DNA of 64,000 nt from Bradyrhizobium sp. AZCC 1693 (lineage in GTDB: Bacteria; Pseudomonadota; Alphaproteobacteria; Rhizobiales; Xanthobacteraceae): positions 2,728,001 through 2,792,000 of the forward strand of contig NZ_JAZHSD010000001.1 of the NCBI RefSeq assembly GCF_036924745.1, in the 5' to 3' direction. The notes under the pieces are model-generated. The model worked only from the letters and a program-made list of their open reading frames with translations. It ran no database searches and was not told where the DNA came from. Within the stretch, counting starts at the first letter, position 1. The number at the start of each line of letters is the position of its first letter. Below, one piece after another: positions 20,438-29,583 of this stretch. The translations under genes and the position numbers were made by a program.

Positions 20438-21542
20438 GAGCGCCCCGCGGCAAATGCTGCGGCGACGTCGAAGCATTGTCGTCGATCGGCGTCAGCAGGT
20501 CCCAGCTCATCGGCGTCCCCCGCCGTACCGCGCGGCCGACACGCTTGCCGACCAGTGTCTCGAAGTATTTGGGCGGCAGGCCAAGGCCGGGTCGGATGAT
20601 TCTCAGGTTATCTTCAGTCAGGGCGTCACCGGGGGCGAGGTCCTCAGCCACGTACAGCGAGCGCCGGAAGATCAGCGACTTCTGCTCCTTCTGGGTCAGC
20701 CCGTAATAGACTTGGCCGAGCGCCAACCAGGCGCGTTCGGTCTCGACTACTAGTGCGGCCATTTCTTCCGGCTCCATGGAGAATGTCGAATCAACCCCGC
20801 CGTCGGCACGCGATAGCGTGAAATGCTTCTCGATGACGCTGGCGCCGAGCGCGATGCTCGCAACCCCCACCCCGATGCCAAAGGTGTGATCCGACAGTCC
20901 CACCTCGCAACCGAACAACGCGCGCATATGCGGGATCGTCAGGAGGTTGGTGTCGGATGCCGCCGCCGGATAGGTGCTCGTGCATTTGAGAAGCACCAGA
21001 TCCTTGCAGCCGGCCTCCCTTGCGCAACGTACGGCTTCGTCGATGTCGGCGACGGTCGCCATGCCTGTCGAGATGATCATCGGTTTGCCGGTTGCGGCAA
21101 CCTTGCGAATGAGGGGCAGATCCGTGTTCTCGAACGACGCGATCTTGTAGCAGTCCACGCAGAGTTGCTCGAGAAAATCCACCGCTGACGCATCGAACGG
21201 CGTCGAAAACGGAATCATGCCGAGCGACCGCGCACGCTCAAAGATCGGAGCGTGCCATTCCCAGGGAGTATGCGCTTCCTGATAGAGTTTGTGGAGCGAT
21301 CGGCCGCTCCACAAGCTGTTGGGATCGTCGATGAAAAACTCGTCGCGGCTGAGGTTCAGCGTCATCGTATCGGCGGTATAGGTTTGCAGCTTCAGCGCAT
21401 GCGCTCCGGACTTTGCCGCGGCGTCGACGATTGCCAGTGCACGGTCGAGCGATTGATTGTGGTTGCCCGACATTTCCGCGATGATGAACGGCTGGTGCGA
21501 ACGGCCGATCGCACGGCCCGCTATTATGATCGTGTCACTCAT
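20430..21542 (-). CDS. pseI: Pseudaminic acid synthase
   Basis: 370 residues from an ATG that overlaps the upstream stop by 8 bases. 'PFIIAEMSGNHNQSLDRAL', 'LKLQTYTADTMTL', 'SLWSGRSLHKLYQEAHTPWEWH', 'FSTPFDASAVDFLE' and 'GLSDHTFGIGV' are PseI signatures that separate it from sialic and legionaminic acid synthases. A SAF domain occupies about residues 290-350. It condenses 2,4-diacylamino-2,4,6-trideoxy-L-altrose with phosphoenolpyruvate. Confidence 0.93.
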   Translation of the reverse strand: MSDTIIIAGRAIGRSHQPFIIAEMSGNHNQSLDRALAIVDAAAKSGAHALKLQTYTADTMTLNLSRDEFFIDDPNSLWSGRSLHKLYQEAHTPWEWHAPIFERARSLGMIPFSTPFDASAVDFLEQLCVDCYKIASFENTDLPLIRKVAATGKPMIISTGMATVADIDEAVRCAREAGCKDLVLLKCTSTYPAAASDTNLLTIPHMRALFGCEVGLSDHTFGIGVGVASIALGASVIEKHFTLSRADGGVDSTFSMEPEEMAALVVETERAWLALGQVYYGLTQKEQKSLIFRRSLYVAEDLAPGDALTEDNLRIIRPGLGLPPKYFETLVGKRVGRAVRRGTPMSWDLLTPIDDNASTSPQHLPRGARA

Positions 21543-22185
21543 CGGAAGCTCCAGCCTTTTCAATACGTACGAAGTAGCGATGGCCACGCAGGTCGAAGAA
21601 TGCCGGAAAGCGCTGCGGGTCCGCCACCCTCAACAGGTCGAACTGCTCAGCGATCGATCGCGACGGATCCAGCCGGGAGTCTTCATGCGTACGACGCCGG
21701 TAGTAGCTCGACGGCCGATCATCCTGAGGTCTCGCCTTTCCGGACCCAATGATCGTGAGGGCATGGTCCATCAATTCAAGCTCGATGGCGAACAGCGCTT
21801 CGTTGATTTCGTCGCTCAGTTCATGTCCTTCGAGCACCAGGTGCCGCTGCGCCCAGATGGCGCCGGTATCGACCGGGTCTTGCGCCTCGATCAGGGACAC
21901 GACGATGCGGTTCTTGCCCTCGAGTATCTGCCAAATATGCGGGGACCAGCCTCGCCCCTCCGGAAGATCGCTCGCGTGAATGACAAGAGTCGCTCCGTAC
22001 TTCTGCCTGTCGTCGGGCAAAATGATCTCATGGCACGAGATAAGGAAGAGGACGTCCCCGCCGGTCAGTTCGGACTTTTGCCGAACCAGCTCGACCGCGT
22101 GATTGGCCGCAGCGCCCCTTACCCACCGCCCCAGATGCGGATAGACGGGGTGCGTGGTGCTCGAGCAGAGAACTGAAACCTTCAT
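21535..22185 (-). CDS. Formyltransferase-family enzyme in the pseudaminic acid operon
   Basis: 216 residues of the methionyl-tRNA/GART formyltransferase fold: 'LFLISCHEIILP' (strand), 'TLVIHASDLPEGRGWSPHIW' with the catalytic-type His and the SxLP-like loop, then 'DPVDTGAIWAQRHLVL'. The Asn-His-Asp set of this family is represented by His in 'VIHASDLP' and Asp in 'DPVDTG'; the Asn position reads 'ISCHE'. It lies between pseG and pseI, where pseH (N-acetyltransferase) is usual, and no pseH was found. It may place a formyl group on the 4-amino sugar, giving a 7-N-formyl pseudaminic acid. Confidence 0.8.
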   Translation of the reverse strand: MKVSVLCSSTTHPVYPHLGRWVRGAAANHAVELVRQKSELTGGDVLFLISCHEIILPDDRQKYGATLVIHASDLPEGRGWSPHIWQILEGKNRIVVSLIEAQDPVDTGAIWAQRHLVLEGHELSDEINEALFAIELELMDHALTIIGSGKARPQDDRPSSYYRRRTHEDSRLDPSRSIAEQFDLLRVADPQRFPAFFDLRGHRYFVRIEKAGASDE

Positions 22186-22364
22186 TATCGACCATCACTG
22201 GCGATTCCGCGGAATTGTGGAACCCTGCCGGAGCGCAATTAGCATAGAAAGTACGGTCAAACACCAATTAAGAACGCCTGCGGCCGGCCGCTGGAATTGG
22301 CCTTTATTGGCCGCTGCCGATCACTCCAAGCCGCGTTTCCCTCCGCCGCTAGCCGGCCCCGCTT

Positions 22365-23480
22365 CTACGCGCCGTCTAGTGATCTCATCGCCCCCCGCAC
22401 CCGGGAGGTGCCCAGCCCGTCGACAAGCGCCCCTGCGGCCTCTCCCATCGCGCGGGTCCGCGCCGGATCGTCCAGCATCGACCGGAGGGTTCCCGCAATC
22501 TGATCCACCGTGACCGAGGACGCCGAGCCGAGATAGGCGACCGCGCCGCAACTGGCGAGTGCGGTCAACGCGCCAGTCTGATTGTCGGCGATGTGAACCG
22601 CGATGGTGGGCAGCGCGAGACAGCAGCGCTCCCAGCTCATCACGCCACCCGCCCCGATCGCAAGGTCTGCGCGCATCATCAGTTCGGCCATATTGTCCGC
22701 ACCACGATGCAACTCGGCGAACGGCATTTCCCGGCAAAGACCCGAAATCGAATTGGCGTGCGGATTGCTCAGGCCGATCGCGACGTCGACGGCAAGCCAG
22801 GGGAGCGACAGGCTTTTGATGGCGGATAATCCCTTCGCCGTCTCATTGCCGGGATCGGAGCCGCCGTAGCACACTAGAATGCGGCTCACCTTGCCGCTGC
22901 GCCCCACAAGCGATTCGCGCTGCCCGGCGAATTCCGGGCGGAGCAATGCATAGGCCGGACCCAGCAGCGACTGGCATATCGGAGGCAAGCGACCGCGGTA
23001 ACGGCGCTCCATGTTGAGAACCAGGTTCTGGTCGAGCAGGATGTCGCAGTCATGATCCCGATCGGCAAGATCGTCGATCGCAAGAATGCGAGGCGCCCGC
23101 TTACGCTGCACGCGCTCCCACCTCGCATCGAGTGCGTAGTGGTCGACGATGAGCCAGTCGACAGGCCCGATGCGATCGATCACCTCCAACGTCTGCTCGG
23201 CATCCTTCTGCCAGGTCGTCGGCAGCCAGCGCGCATGGGCGGTTCCGTCCGCCGCCGGAGCGTCCGGACGGCGGTCGGGATCCGGCAGCAGCCGCACGGA
23301 ATGTCCCTCGCCTTCGATCAGGCCTGTCAGGCGAGCGGCATGGCTGCGCAACAGGAAGAATACGTTCGCACCGTCGTCGGCCAAATCGCGGGCCAGGCCG
23401 AGGCACCGCATGAGATGCCCCATGCCAATTTCGGTGGAAGCATCGACGCGGACTACGACCCGTTGCACCGCATTCATCAA
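22365..23480 (-). CDS. pseG: UDP-2,4-diacylamino-trideoxy-L-altrose hydrolase
   Basis: 371 residues: 'VVVRVDASTEIGMGHLMRCLGLA' at the N-terminus carries the His-containing GxGHxxRC loop of PseG. 'LIVDHYALDARWE', 'LAIDDLADRDHDCDILLDQNL', 'LVCYGGSDPGNET' and 'AIGAGGVMSWERC' follow. It removes UDP to release the free altrose derivative for PseI. It is first in the reverse operon, with a 179-base gap to the formyltransferase gene and a divergent spacer (23481-23664) to the next operon that should contain promoters for both. Confidence 0.92.
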   Translation of the reverse strand: MMNAVQRVVVRVDASTEIGMGHLMRCLGLARDLADDGANVFFLLRSHAARLTGLIEGEGHSVRLLPDPDRRPDAPAADGTAHARWLPTTWQKDAEQTLEVIDRIGPVDWLIVDHYALDARWERVQRKRAPRILAIDDLADRDHDCDILLDQNLVLNMERRYRGRLPPICQSLLGPAYALLRPEFAGQRESLVGRSGKVSRILVCYGGSDPGNETAKGLSAIKSLSLPWLAVDVAIGLSNPHANSISGLCREMPFAELHRGADNMAELMMRADLAIGAGGVMSWERCCLALPTIAVHIADNQTGALTALASCGAVAYLGSASSVTVDQIAGTLRSMLDDPARTRAMGEAAGALVDGLGTSRVRGAMRSLDGA

Positions 23481-23664
23481 ACTGGCCTTGGATATTTCGG
23501 ATCGTCTGGTTGCGGCAAAGGTCGACTTGTCACAATGGCCGTGCTATCCGCCGACCGACGAACCACCCATCAATGTCCGGTCCAGGTCGCGCCGAAGCGC
23601 CACTTGAACCATCGCGCCACACTCTATAATCCCGGACACCAGCAAAGCAACATTCCGGCAAGGT

Positions 23665-25071
23665 ATGACCCCGCGCAACGACGACATTATCCTGATCACG
23701 ACGCTGGCCGAATATCAGACCCGGTTCTGGATTCCCGTCGCGCAGCAATTGCGCCACGCGGAGCGCGAGGTGCAACTGCTCGCATTCGACGATCGCAGCG
23801 CGGAAATGGCGGAGGCGCAGGGCGTCCCCGTCGTCAACATGTACCGGACCGGCCTTCAGGGCGGCGCGCCGGTTGAAGACCAGCGCGCCTTCGCTGCGCG
23901 GGTCGCCAATTACGGCCTGGATGGAACGAACTTCCTGTTCAGCCACGAACGCGTCACGTTTGGCATTCGCGATACTGCCGCGCTGCGCCGGCGGTTCATG
24001 ATCTACACCAACGCGATGGAGCTCGTGCTCGATCGGTTGGCGGCCGCGGGACGGCAGGCGGTTGCGGTTCAGGAGCTCGGCGGATTTCTCTCTGTCATCG
24101 CCTGCTTTTACGCCGCAAAGAAGCGTGGTGTCCGGAACTGGTTCATCGAGCCGTCGTTCTTTCGCGGCAGGCTTTACTATACGCCGGACAGTCTTGCCGC
24201 TCCCGACACAATGCCGACGCCGGCCGATGCGGTCTCCACTGATGTGCGCGCCTATCTCGATGACACCTTGCGCCAGCGCGCCATCGTCATTCCGCAAAAG
24301 GACCGGCATCAGTATTCGGCGGCGCTTCGAAAGATTGCCAATGCCCGGAATGCCCGGCGGCTTGTCGAAAAACTGTGGGACCAGTTCGCGCTCCGCAAAC
24401 ACCAGGAGTTCGGACACAATCTGCGGCATGCGACCATGCATGCGGCGATGGCGTATGGAGCCACGCGGCTGCGAAAGCTCTATCGCCCGATGCCCGACCA
24501 GCCATTCGTCTACTATCCGCTCCACGTACCGGCCGACATGGCGCTGACGCTTCGCTCGCCGGAATATCTCGATCAGGTCGCGACCATCGACTTCCTGCTG
24601 CGCACCATCCCCGATACCCACGTCCTCGTGGTGAAAGAGCATCCGGCGCAGATCGGCGCGATTCCTGCCGGCCGCCTGTTCGAACTAGCGCGCCGCTTCG
24701 ACAATTTCATCCTGCTGCCCCCGCAGACCAACAATTACACCGTGCTTGGCCGCGCCGATGCGATTGTTTCGGTCAACAGCAAATCGGGCGCTGAAGCGGT
24801 GCTGCTTGGCAAGCCTGTCGTGGTGATGGGCGATGCGTTCTATCGCTCCTGCCCGCTGGTGTTCGCTGTCGACCGCCTTGCGGACGTTCCGCAACGGCTG
24901 CGCGACGCGCTGGCCGCGCCGCCATTCGACCCTGCCGACACCGCGCCCTATTTCGAAACCGCCTGGCGGCAATCGTTTCCCGGCGAACTTTATATCAGCG
25001 ATCCCAAGCAGCTCGACACATTTGCGACTTCGTTGCTGTCTGCGATTGCTGAACCGCACCGCGCGGGTTGA
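23665..25071 (+). CDS. Capsule-type polysaccharide biosynthesis protein (KpsS-like transferase)
   Basis: 468 residues. 'FVYYPLHVPADMALTLRSPEYLDQVATIDFL' around residue 275, 'VVKEHPAQIG' and 'IVSVNSKSGAEAVLLGKPVVVMGDAFY' match the C-terminal block of capsule-synthesis proteins of the KpsS/LipB type (GT-B-like, nucleotide-sugar binding near the HP motif). Related proteins transfer acidic sugars such as Kdo or nonulosonates. Diverging from pseG, it is a second candidate for adding one of the CMP-sugars made here. Confidence 0.7.
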   Translation: MTPRNDDIILITTLAEYQTRFWIPVAQQLRHAEREVQLLAFDDRSAEMAEAQGVPVVNMYRTGLQGGAPVEDQRAFAARVANYGLDGTNFLFSHERVTFGIRDTAALRRRFMIYTNAMELVLDRLAAAGRQAVAVQELGGFLSVIACFYAAKKRGVRNWFIEPSFFRGRLYYTPDSLAAPDTMPTPADAVSTDVRAYLDDTLRQRAIVIPQKDRHQYSAALRKIANARNARRLVEKLWDQFALRKHQEFGHNLRHATMHAAMAYGATRLRKLYRPMPDQPFVYYPLHVPADMALTLRSPEYLDQVATIDFLLRTIPDTHVLVVKEHPAQIGAIPAGRLFELARRFDNFILLPPQTNNYTVLGRADAIVSVNSKSGAEAVLLGKPVVVMGDAFYRSCPLVFAVDRLADVPQRLRDALAAPPFDPADTAPYFETAWRQSFPGELYISDPKQLDTFATSLLSAIAEPHRAG

Positions 25072-25082
25072 AAGGCTTCTCT

Positions 25083-25832
25083 ATGCCGCTCGTTTCGATC
25101 ATCACCCCATCGTGGAACGTGGCGCCGCTGATCGGCGAGACCATCGCCTCCGTTCAGGCCCAGACCATGACGGACTGGGAGTTGCTGATTGCCGATGACT
25201 GCTCGACGGACCAGACCACCGCGATCGTGGAAAGCCACGCGGCGCAGGATCCGCGGGTCAAGCTGATCCGCCAGCCCCGCAACGGCGGCCCGGCGCTTGC
25301 CCGCCAGGCCGCAATCGACCGGGCGCAGGGCCGCTTCATCGCGTTTCTCGACAGCGATGACCTGTGGCTGCCTGCCAAGCTCGAACGGCAGATCGCCTTC
25401 GCGCAGGCGAAACGCGCGGCGTTGAGCTACACGGCGTTCCGCCGCATCAATGAGGCGGGAACCGGCACCGGCCGCCTGATCGAGGTGCCAGGCTCGCTGA
25501 ACTACGAGCAGTTGCTCAAGAACACCTCGATCGCCACCCTGACCGCACTCGTCGACCGCGACGTCGCGGGCAACATCGCCATGAAGAACGAACCGTATGA
25601 CGATTTCTGCCTCTGGCTGAGCATCCTCAAGCCGGGACATGTCGCCCACGGGCTCAACGAGGATCTCGCCCGCTACCGCGTGCGGAGCAGCTCGGTCTCC
25701 AGCCGCCCGCTTCGCTCTGCCGGCTGGGTCTGGCACATCTACCGCAACGTGGAGCAGCTTTCGCCGATCAAATCCGCCTGGTGCTTCGCGCATTGGGGCG
25801 CGAGGGCATGGCTGAAGCGGCGGGAGTTCTGA
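25083..25832 (+). CDS. Family 2 glycosyltransferase
   Basis: 249 residues. 'VSIITPSWNVAPLIGETIASV' at the N-terminus, 'LIADDCSTDQT', 'RNGGPALARQAAIDRAQG' and the DxD-type 'IAFLDSDDLW' are standard GT2 features. The short C-terminus has no membrane helices, so it should be a cytoplasmic inverting enzyme assembling the repeat unit. AAAGG seven bases upstream favours the ATG at 25083 over an in-frame TTG at 25068, which overlaps the previous stop. Confidence 0.85.
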   Translation: MPLVSIITPSWNVAPLIGETIASVQAQTMTDWELLIADDCSTDQTTAIVESHAAQDPRVKLIRQPRNGGPALARQAAIDRAQGRFIAFLDSDDLWLPAKLERQIAFAQAKRAALSYTAFRRINEAGTGTGRLIEVPGSLNYEQLLKNTSIATLTALVDRDVAGNIAMKNEPYDDFCLWLSILKPGHVAHGLNEDLARYRVRSSSVSSRPLRSAGWVWHIYRNVEQLSPIKSAWCFAHWGARAWLKRREF

Positions 25833-26030
25833 TCTGAGGGATTAGTAACTCTGACCGGGAACGACACAAAGCCGGGGAAGCGCCTGCTCTATAGGTATAG
25901 AATTACCTCCAGGTATTCCACCCTTTTGCCGGATATACCAGTTGGCGAACTTTGCCGATGCCGATACCACTTCGCCAGCCCGACACCGGGCGTAAGCCGG
26001 CCGCTTGAAGCCGAGAACCTGGGAATCGCG

Positions 26031-26996
26031 ATGTCGTTCGACCGAAAATACAAAGACAGCAGAATACTCGTCACGGGCGGCGCAGGCTTCATCGGCTCCC
26101 ATCTGAGTGAACGGTTGCTCGCCGAGGGTGCGGAAGTGGTTTGCGCGGACAACTATTTTACCGGCAGCCGCAAGAACATCGCCCATCTGCTGTCCAATCC
26201 GATGTTCGAGGCGATCCGGCACGATGTGACGTTTCCGCTCTACATCGAGGTCGACGCAATCTTCAACCTGGCTTGCCCGGCCTCGCCGATCCACTATCAG
26301 CGCGATCCGGTGCAGACCACCAAGACCAGCGTGCACGGCGCCATCAACATGCTCGGTCTCGCCAAGCGTCTGCGGGCGCCGATCTTTCAGGCCTCGACCA
26401 GCGAAGTCTACGGCGATCCCCTGATCCATCCGCAGACCGAGGATTACTGGGGCAACGTCAATCCGATCGGGATTCGCTCATGTTATGACGAGGGCAAACG
26501 CTGCGCCGAGACCCTGTTTTTCGACTATTGGCGGCAGCATGCGCTGCCGATCAAGGTTGCGCGCATCTTCAATACCTACGGTCCGCGGATGCAGCCAAAT
26601 GACGGCCGGGTCGTTTCATCCTTTATCGTTCAGGCCCTCAAGGGCGAGCCGATCACCGTGTTCGGCGACGGCGGACAAACCCGGTCCTTCTGCTATGTCG
26701 ATGATCTCGTCGAGGCCATTACCCGGTTGATGCTGACCGATGAAGGCTGTACGGGGCCGATCAATCTCGGCAACAGCTCTGAATTCACCATTTTCGAACT
26801 GGCCGAGAAAGTGATCAGCTACACGAACTCCCGATCGAAGCTCATTTTCAAGCCGCTGCCTCAGGATGATCCGCGGCAACGCCAGCCTGATCTTGCAAAG
26901 GCGAAGGCGCTCCTGAACTGGGAACCGAAAGTCGCCCTCGCCGACGGGCTCAAGGAGACCATCGCTTACTTCAAGCACTCGCTTGAGCTGGCGTGA
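26031..26996 (+). CDS. UDP-glucuronate decarboxylase (UDP-xylose synthase)
   Basis: 321 residues from the ATG at 26031 (the frame is open to 25926 but the family starts at '[14 protein letters not shown]'). '[11 protein letters not shown]', 'HDVTFPLY', '[19 protein letters not shown]', '[11 protein letters not shown]', the Tyr-xxx-Lys in '[10 protein letters not shown]', 'FNTYGPRM' and '[14 protein letters not shown]' are specific for UXS. It converts UDP-glucuronic acid to UDP-xylose through a 4-keto intermediate, so xylose or a derivative is probably in the polymer. Confidence 0.9.
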   Translation: MSFDRKYKDSRILVTGGAGFIGSHLSERLLAEGAEVVCADNYFTGSRKNIAHLLSNPMFEAIRHDVTFPLYIEVDAIFNLACPASPIHYQRDPVQTTKTSVHGAINMLGLAKRLRAPIFQASTSEVYGDPLIHPQTEDYWGNVNPIGIRSCYDEGKRCAETLFFDYWRQHALPIKVARIFNTYGPRMQPNDGRVVSSFIVQALKGEPITVFGDGGQTRSFCYVDDLVEAITRLMLTDEGCTGPINLGNSSEFTIFELAEKVISYTNSRSKLIFKPLPQDDPRQRQPDLAKAKALLNWEPKVALADGLKETIAYFKHSLELA

Positions 26997-27032
26997 TCTG
27001 ACAGAACGATCTTTCCCCACACCGCAACGCGA

Positions 27033-28436
27033 ATGCCCACGATGAACTCATCAGATAGCAAGCGCGCAACGGATATCGCGGAACGGATTCGCACGGCGTC
27101 CGGATCGCGCCCCATCCTGTTCGCACTGATCGGGTTTCACATCACCATCTGCTGCGTCTCGCTGATTCGGGTCGCGGATTATCAGTGGTATATGTTGTTT
27201 GACGCCGGCCGGCTGCAATATGCAATTGTTGCGGTTCTAGCCTTCTCGATCGTCGCGCTGCTGTTCGTATTCGCCCGCTTCAGCATCGGCTACTTCGTCG
27301 GCTTCAATCTGTTTACGATGCTACTCGGCTTCATCTGGCTGAACTGCTTTTCAAAGTTCAACTACGATCACACGCTGGCCGGTTTTTCGGCCGCCGCTTC
27401 GGCCGTGCTATTTCTGTTGCCGGCGCTGCTCATCACCACGCCCATCAAACAGGTATTTACGCTGTCGCCCCATGCTTTTGATTACTTACTGAAATTCATT
27501 CTGCTATTGGCGCTGGGCACGGTCGTCGCAGCTTCGCTCTACAATTTCAGGCTCGTCTCGATCAGGCAGATCTACGATTTTCGGAACGAGCTCTATTTTC
27601 CGGCCGCACTACGCTACCTGATCGGAATTGTCTCCACCGCGCTGCTGCCACTCGTCTTCGCCTGTTATGTGGTGCTCAATCGCCCCTGGTGGGCGGCGTT
27701 GCCCTTGCTCCTGATGCTGCTCCTCTATCCGATCATGATGAGCAAGTTCGCGCTTTTTTCGGCAATTTGGATGATTGTCCTGCTCGTGCTTTCGAGAATT
27801 TTCGAATCCAGGACGGCAATCATACTCGCGATCCTGCTGCCGATGCTCGCCGGCGTGGTCCTTATGGGAGTAATTCCCAACCGGTACGCACTGTACTATT
27901 TCAATCTGGTCAACATTCGCATGTTGGCAACGCCGTCCAGCGCGATGGACATCTACAACGACTTTTTTGCAACTCACCCCCACACCTGGTTTTGCCAGAT
28001 ATCGTTCCTGACACCATTGATGAACTGCCCGTATCAGGAGCAACTGTCGATCGTGATGGACAAGACCTATCGGATCGGCATGCTCAATGCATCCCTGTTT
28101 GCGACAGAGGGCATCGCCTCCGTCGGGCTGCATCTTGCACCACTGGTGGCCCTGGTCTGCGGAATTGTCATGGCGATCGGCAACCGGGTGTCCGCCGGAC
28201 TTCCGCCGCGCCTCGTCCTGATCTCAAGCGCGCTGCTGCCCACGGCCTTTCTCAATGTGCCCTTTACGACGGCACTTTTAACCCATGGCGCCGGGATTCT
28301 GTTCCTGCTGTGGTACATCATGCCGCGCGCGATGTTCCAGACAGGTCGAACCGGCGGCTTTCCCGATCAGGCGCGAGGGAAGCACATTGTCGAAAATGCA
28401 TCTCGCCTCGTAAGACTATCGTCGCACGCGAGCTGA
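27033..28436 (+). CDS. Polytopic membrane protein, second polymerase-like candidate
   Basis: 467 residues with about eleven hydrophobic segments and a periplasmic-looking loop around residues 300-350 ('SSAMDIYNDFFATHPHTWF', then 'SFLTPLMNCPYQEQL'). This resembles Wzy-like or exopolysaccharide polymerase proteins, which are defined by topology more than sequence. It lies between UDP-xylose synthase and rmlB. An ATG at 27042 is an alternative start. No catalytic residue can be named. Confidence 0.5.
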   Translation: MPTMNSSDSKRATDIAERIRTASGSRPILFALIGFHITICCVSLIRVADYQWYMLFDAGRLQYAIVAVLAFSIVALLFVFARFSIGYFVGFNLFTMLLGFIWLNCFSKFNYDHTLAGFSAAASAVLFLLPALLITTPIKQVFTLSPHAFDYLLKFILLLALGTVVAASLYNFRLVSIRQIYDFRNELYFPAALRYLIGIVSTALLPLVFACYVVLNRPWWAALPLLLMLLLYPIMMSKFALFSAIWMIVLLVLSRIFESRTAIILAILLPMLAGVVLMGVIPNRYALYYFNLVNIRMLATPSSAMDIYNDFFATHPHTWFCQISFLTPLMNCPYQEQLSIVMDKTYRIGMLNASLFATEGIASVGLHLAPLVALVCGIVMAIGNRVSAGLPPRLVLISSALLPTAFLNVPFTTALLTHGAGILFLLWYIMPRAMFQTGRTGGFPDQARGKHIVENASRLVRLSSHAS

Positions 28437-28449
28437 CCGGAGAACCTCG

Positions 28450-29562
28450 ATGCAAAACGTTTTAATCACGGGCGGCGCCGGCTTCATCGGGCAAAACCTG
28501 GTGCATGCATGGCGCGCCGCGCGGCCGGCGGATCGGCTGGTGGTGGTCGACGCAATGACCTATGCGGCCAACATACGAAGCCTCGAACCGCTGATCGCCG
28601 ACCGCAGCATCCAGTTCGTCAATGGCGACATTTGTAATGCGGCGCTGATGCAGAGGCTGTTCGAAGAGCACAAGTTCACGCGCGTGGCGCATCTGGCTGC
28701 GGAGTCGCATGTCGACCGGTCGATCAGCGATCCAGAGGTCTTCCTGCAAACCAACGTGCTCGGCACCTTCACCTTGCTGAAGGCTGCGCTGGATGCGTGG
28801 CGGACAAGCGCGACGCTCGGCAGCGCTCGCTTCCTGCATGTCTCGACCGACGAGGTCTATGGCTCGCTCGGCTTTGCCGATCCTGCCTTCACCGAATCCT
28901 CGCCCTATCGCCCGAACTCGCCCTACGCGGCGAGCAAGGCGTCGAGCGATCATCTCGTTCGCGCGTTTGTCGCGACATACGGCATGCCGGCGCTGATCAC
29001 GAACTGCTCCAACAATTATGGGCCCTATCAGCATCCGGAAAAACTGATCCCGCTGATGATCATCCATGCTTTGGAAGGAAAGCCGCTGCCGGTTTACGGC
29101 GACGGCTCCAATGTCCGCGACTGGCTGCATGTTTCCGATCACTGCGACGCGCTGATGAACGTGATCGAGCGGGGCTGCAGCGGCGAAACCTACAATGTCG
29201 GCGGTGGTAATGAGCGTAATAACCGCGACGTAGTCGGTCTGATCTGCGACGCGATCGACCATGCCTTCGCCTCAAGTCCCGACCTCGCGACGCGGTTTCC
29301 ATCCTGTCCGGCCACGTCAGGCCGCTCTTGCCGGACGCTCATCAGCTTCATCACCGACCGCCCGGGTCACGATCATCGCTATGCGATCAACGCCACCAAG
29401 CTCGCCGACGAACTCGGCAGCCGTTGCAGCGTGGGTTTCGAAAGCGGGCTGGCGCAGACGGTGCACTGGTATCTCGGCCACGAGGAATGGTGGCGCGACG
29501 TCACCAGCGGCGCCTACAAGGCCTGGATAGACAAGAATTACGGCTTCCGGATCGCGGTCTAG
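28450..29562 (+). CDS. rmlB: dTDP-glucose 4,6-dehydratase
   Basis: 370 residues: '[16 protein letters not shown]', 'HLAAESHVDRSI', the diagnostic 'VSTDEVYGSL' with Thr-Asp-Glu, Tyr-xxx-Lys in 'PYAASKASSDH', 'CSNNYGPYQHPEKLIPLMI' and 'VYGDGSNVRDWLHV'. It makes dTDP-4-keto-6-deoxyglucose. No rmlC or rmlD is visible. The product is more likely used by the WecE-type aminotransferase at 38411. A Ser/Cys-rich loop before 'DRPGHDHRY' makes it about 20 residues longer than usual. Confidence 0.93.
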   Translation: MQNVLITGGAGFIGQNLVHAWRAARPADRLVVVDAMTYAANIRSLEPLIADRSIQFVNGDICNAALMQRLFEEHKFTRVAHLAAESHVDRSISDPEVFLQTNVLGTFTLLKAALDAWRTSATLGSARFLHVSTDEVYGSLGFADPAFTESSPYRPNSPYAASKASSDHLVRAFVATYGMPALITNCSNNYGPYQHPEKLIPLMIIHALEGKPLPVYGDGSNVRDWLHVSDHCDALMNVIERGCSGETYNVGGGNERNNRDVVGLICDAIDHAFASSPDLATRFPSCPATSGRSCRTLISFITDRPGHDHRYAINATKLADELGSRCSVGFESGLAQTVHWYLGHEEWWRDVTSGAYKAWIDKNYGFRIAV

Positions 29563-29583
29563 CCAGTCAAGCGCGTGCATACG

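Noticed and set aside
19112..20599. Long plus-strand open frame of 495 codons
   Set aside because: Antisense to the surface-carbohydrate gene and the end of pseI. Arg/Ala/Gly-rich with no domain character.
23530..24642. Minus-strand frame of 370 codons
   Set aside because: Antisense to the KpsS-like gene, and extends through the divergent promoter spacer; no recognisable motifs.
25893..25916. AGGTAT repeats with an inverted TACCT as an operator
   Set aside because: Short and possible by chance; no supporting second site or regulator.
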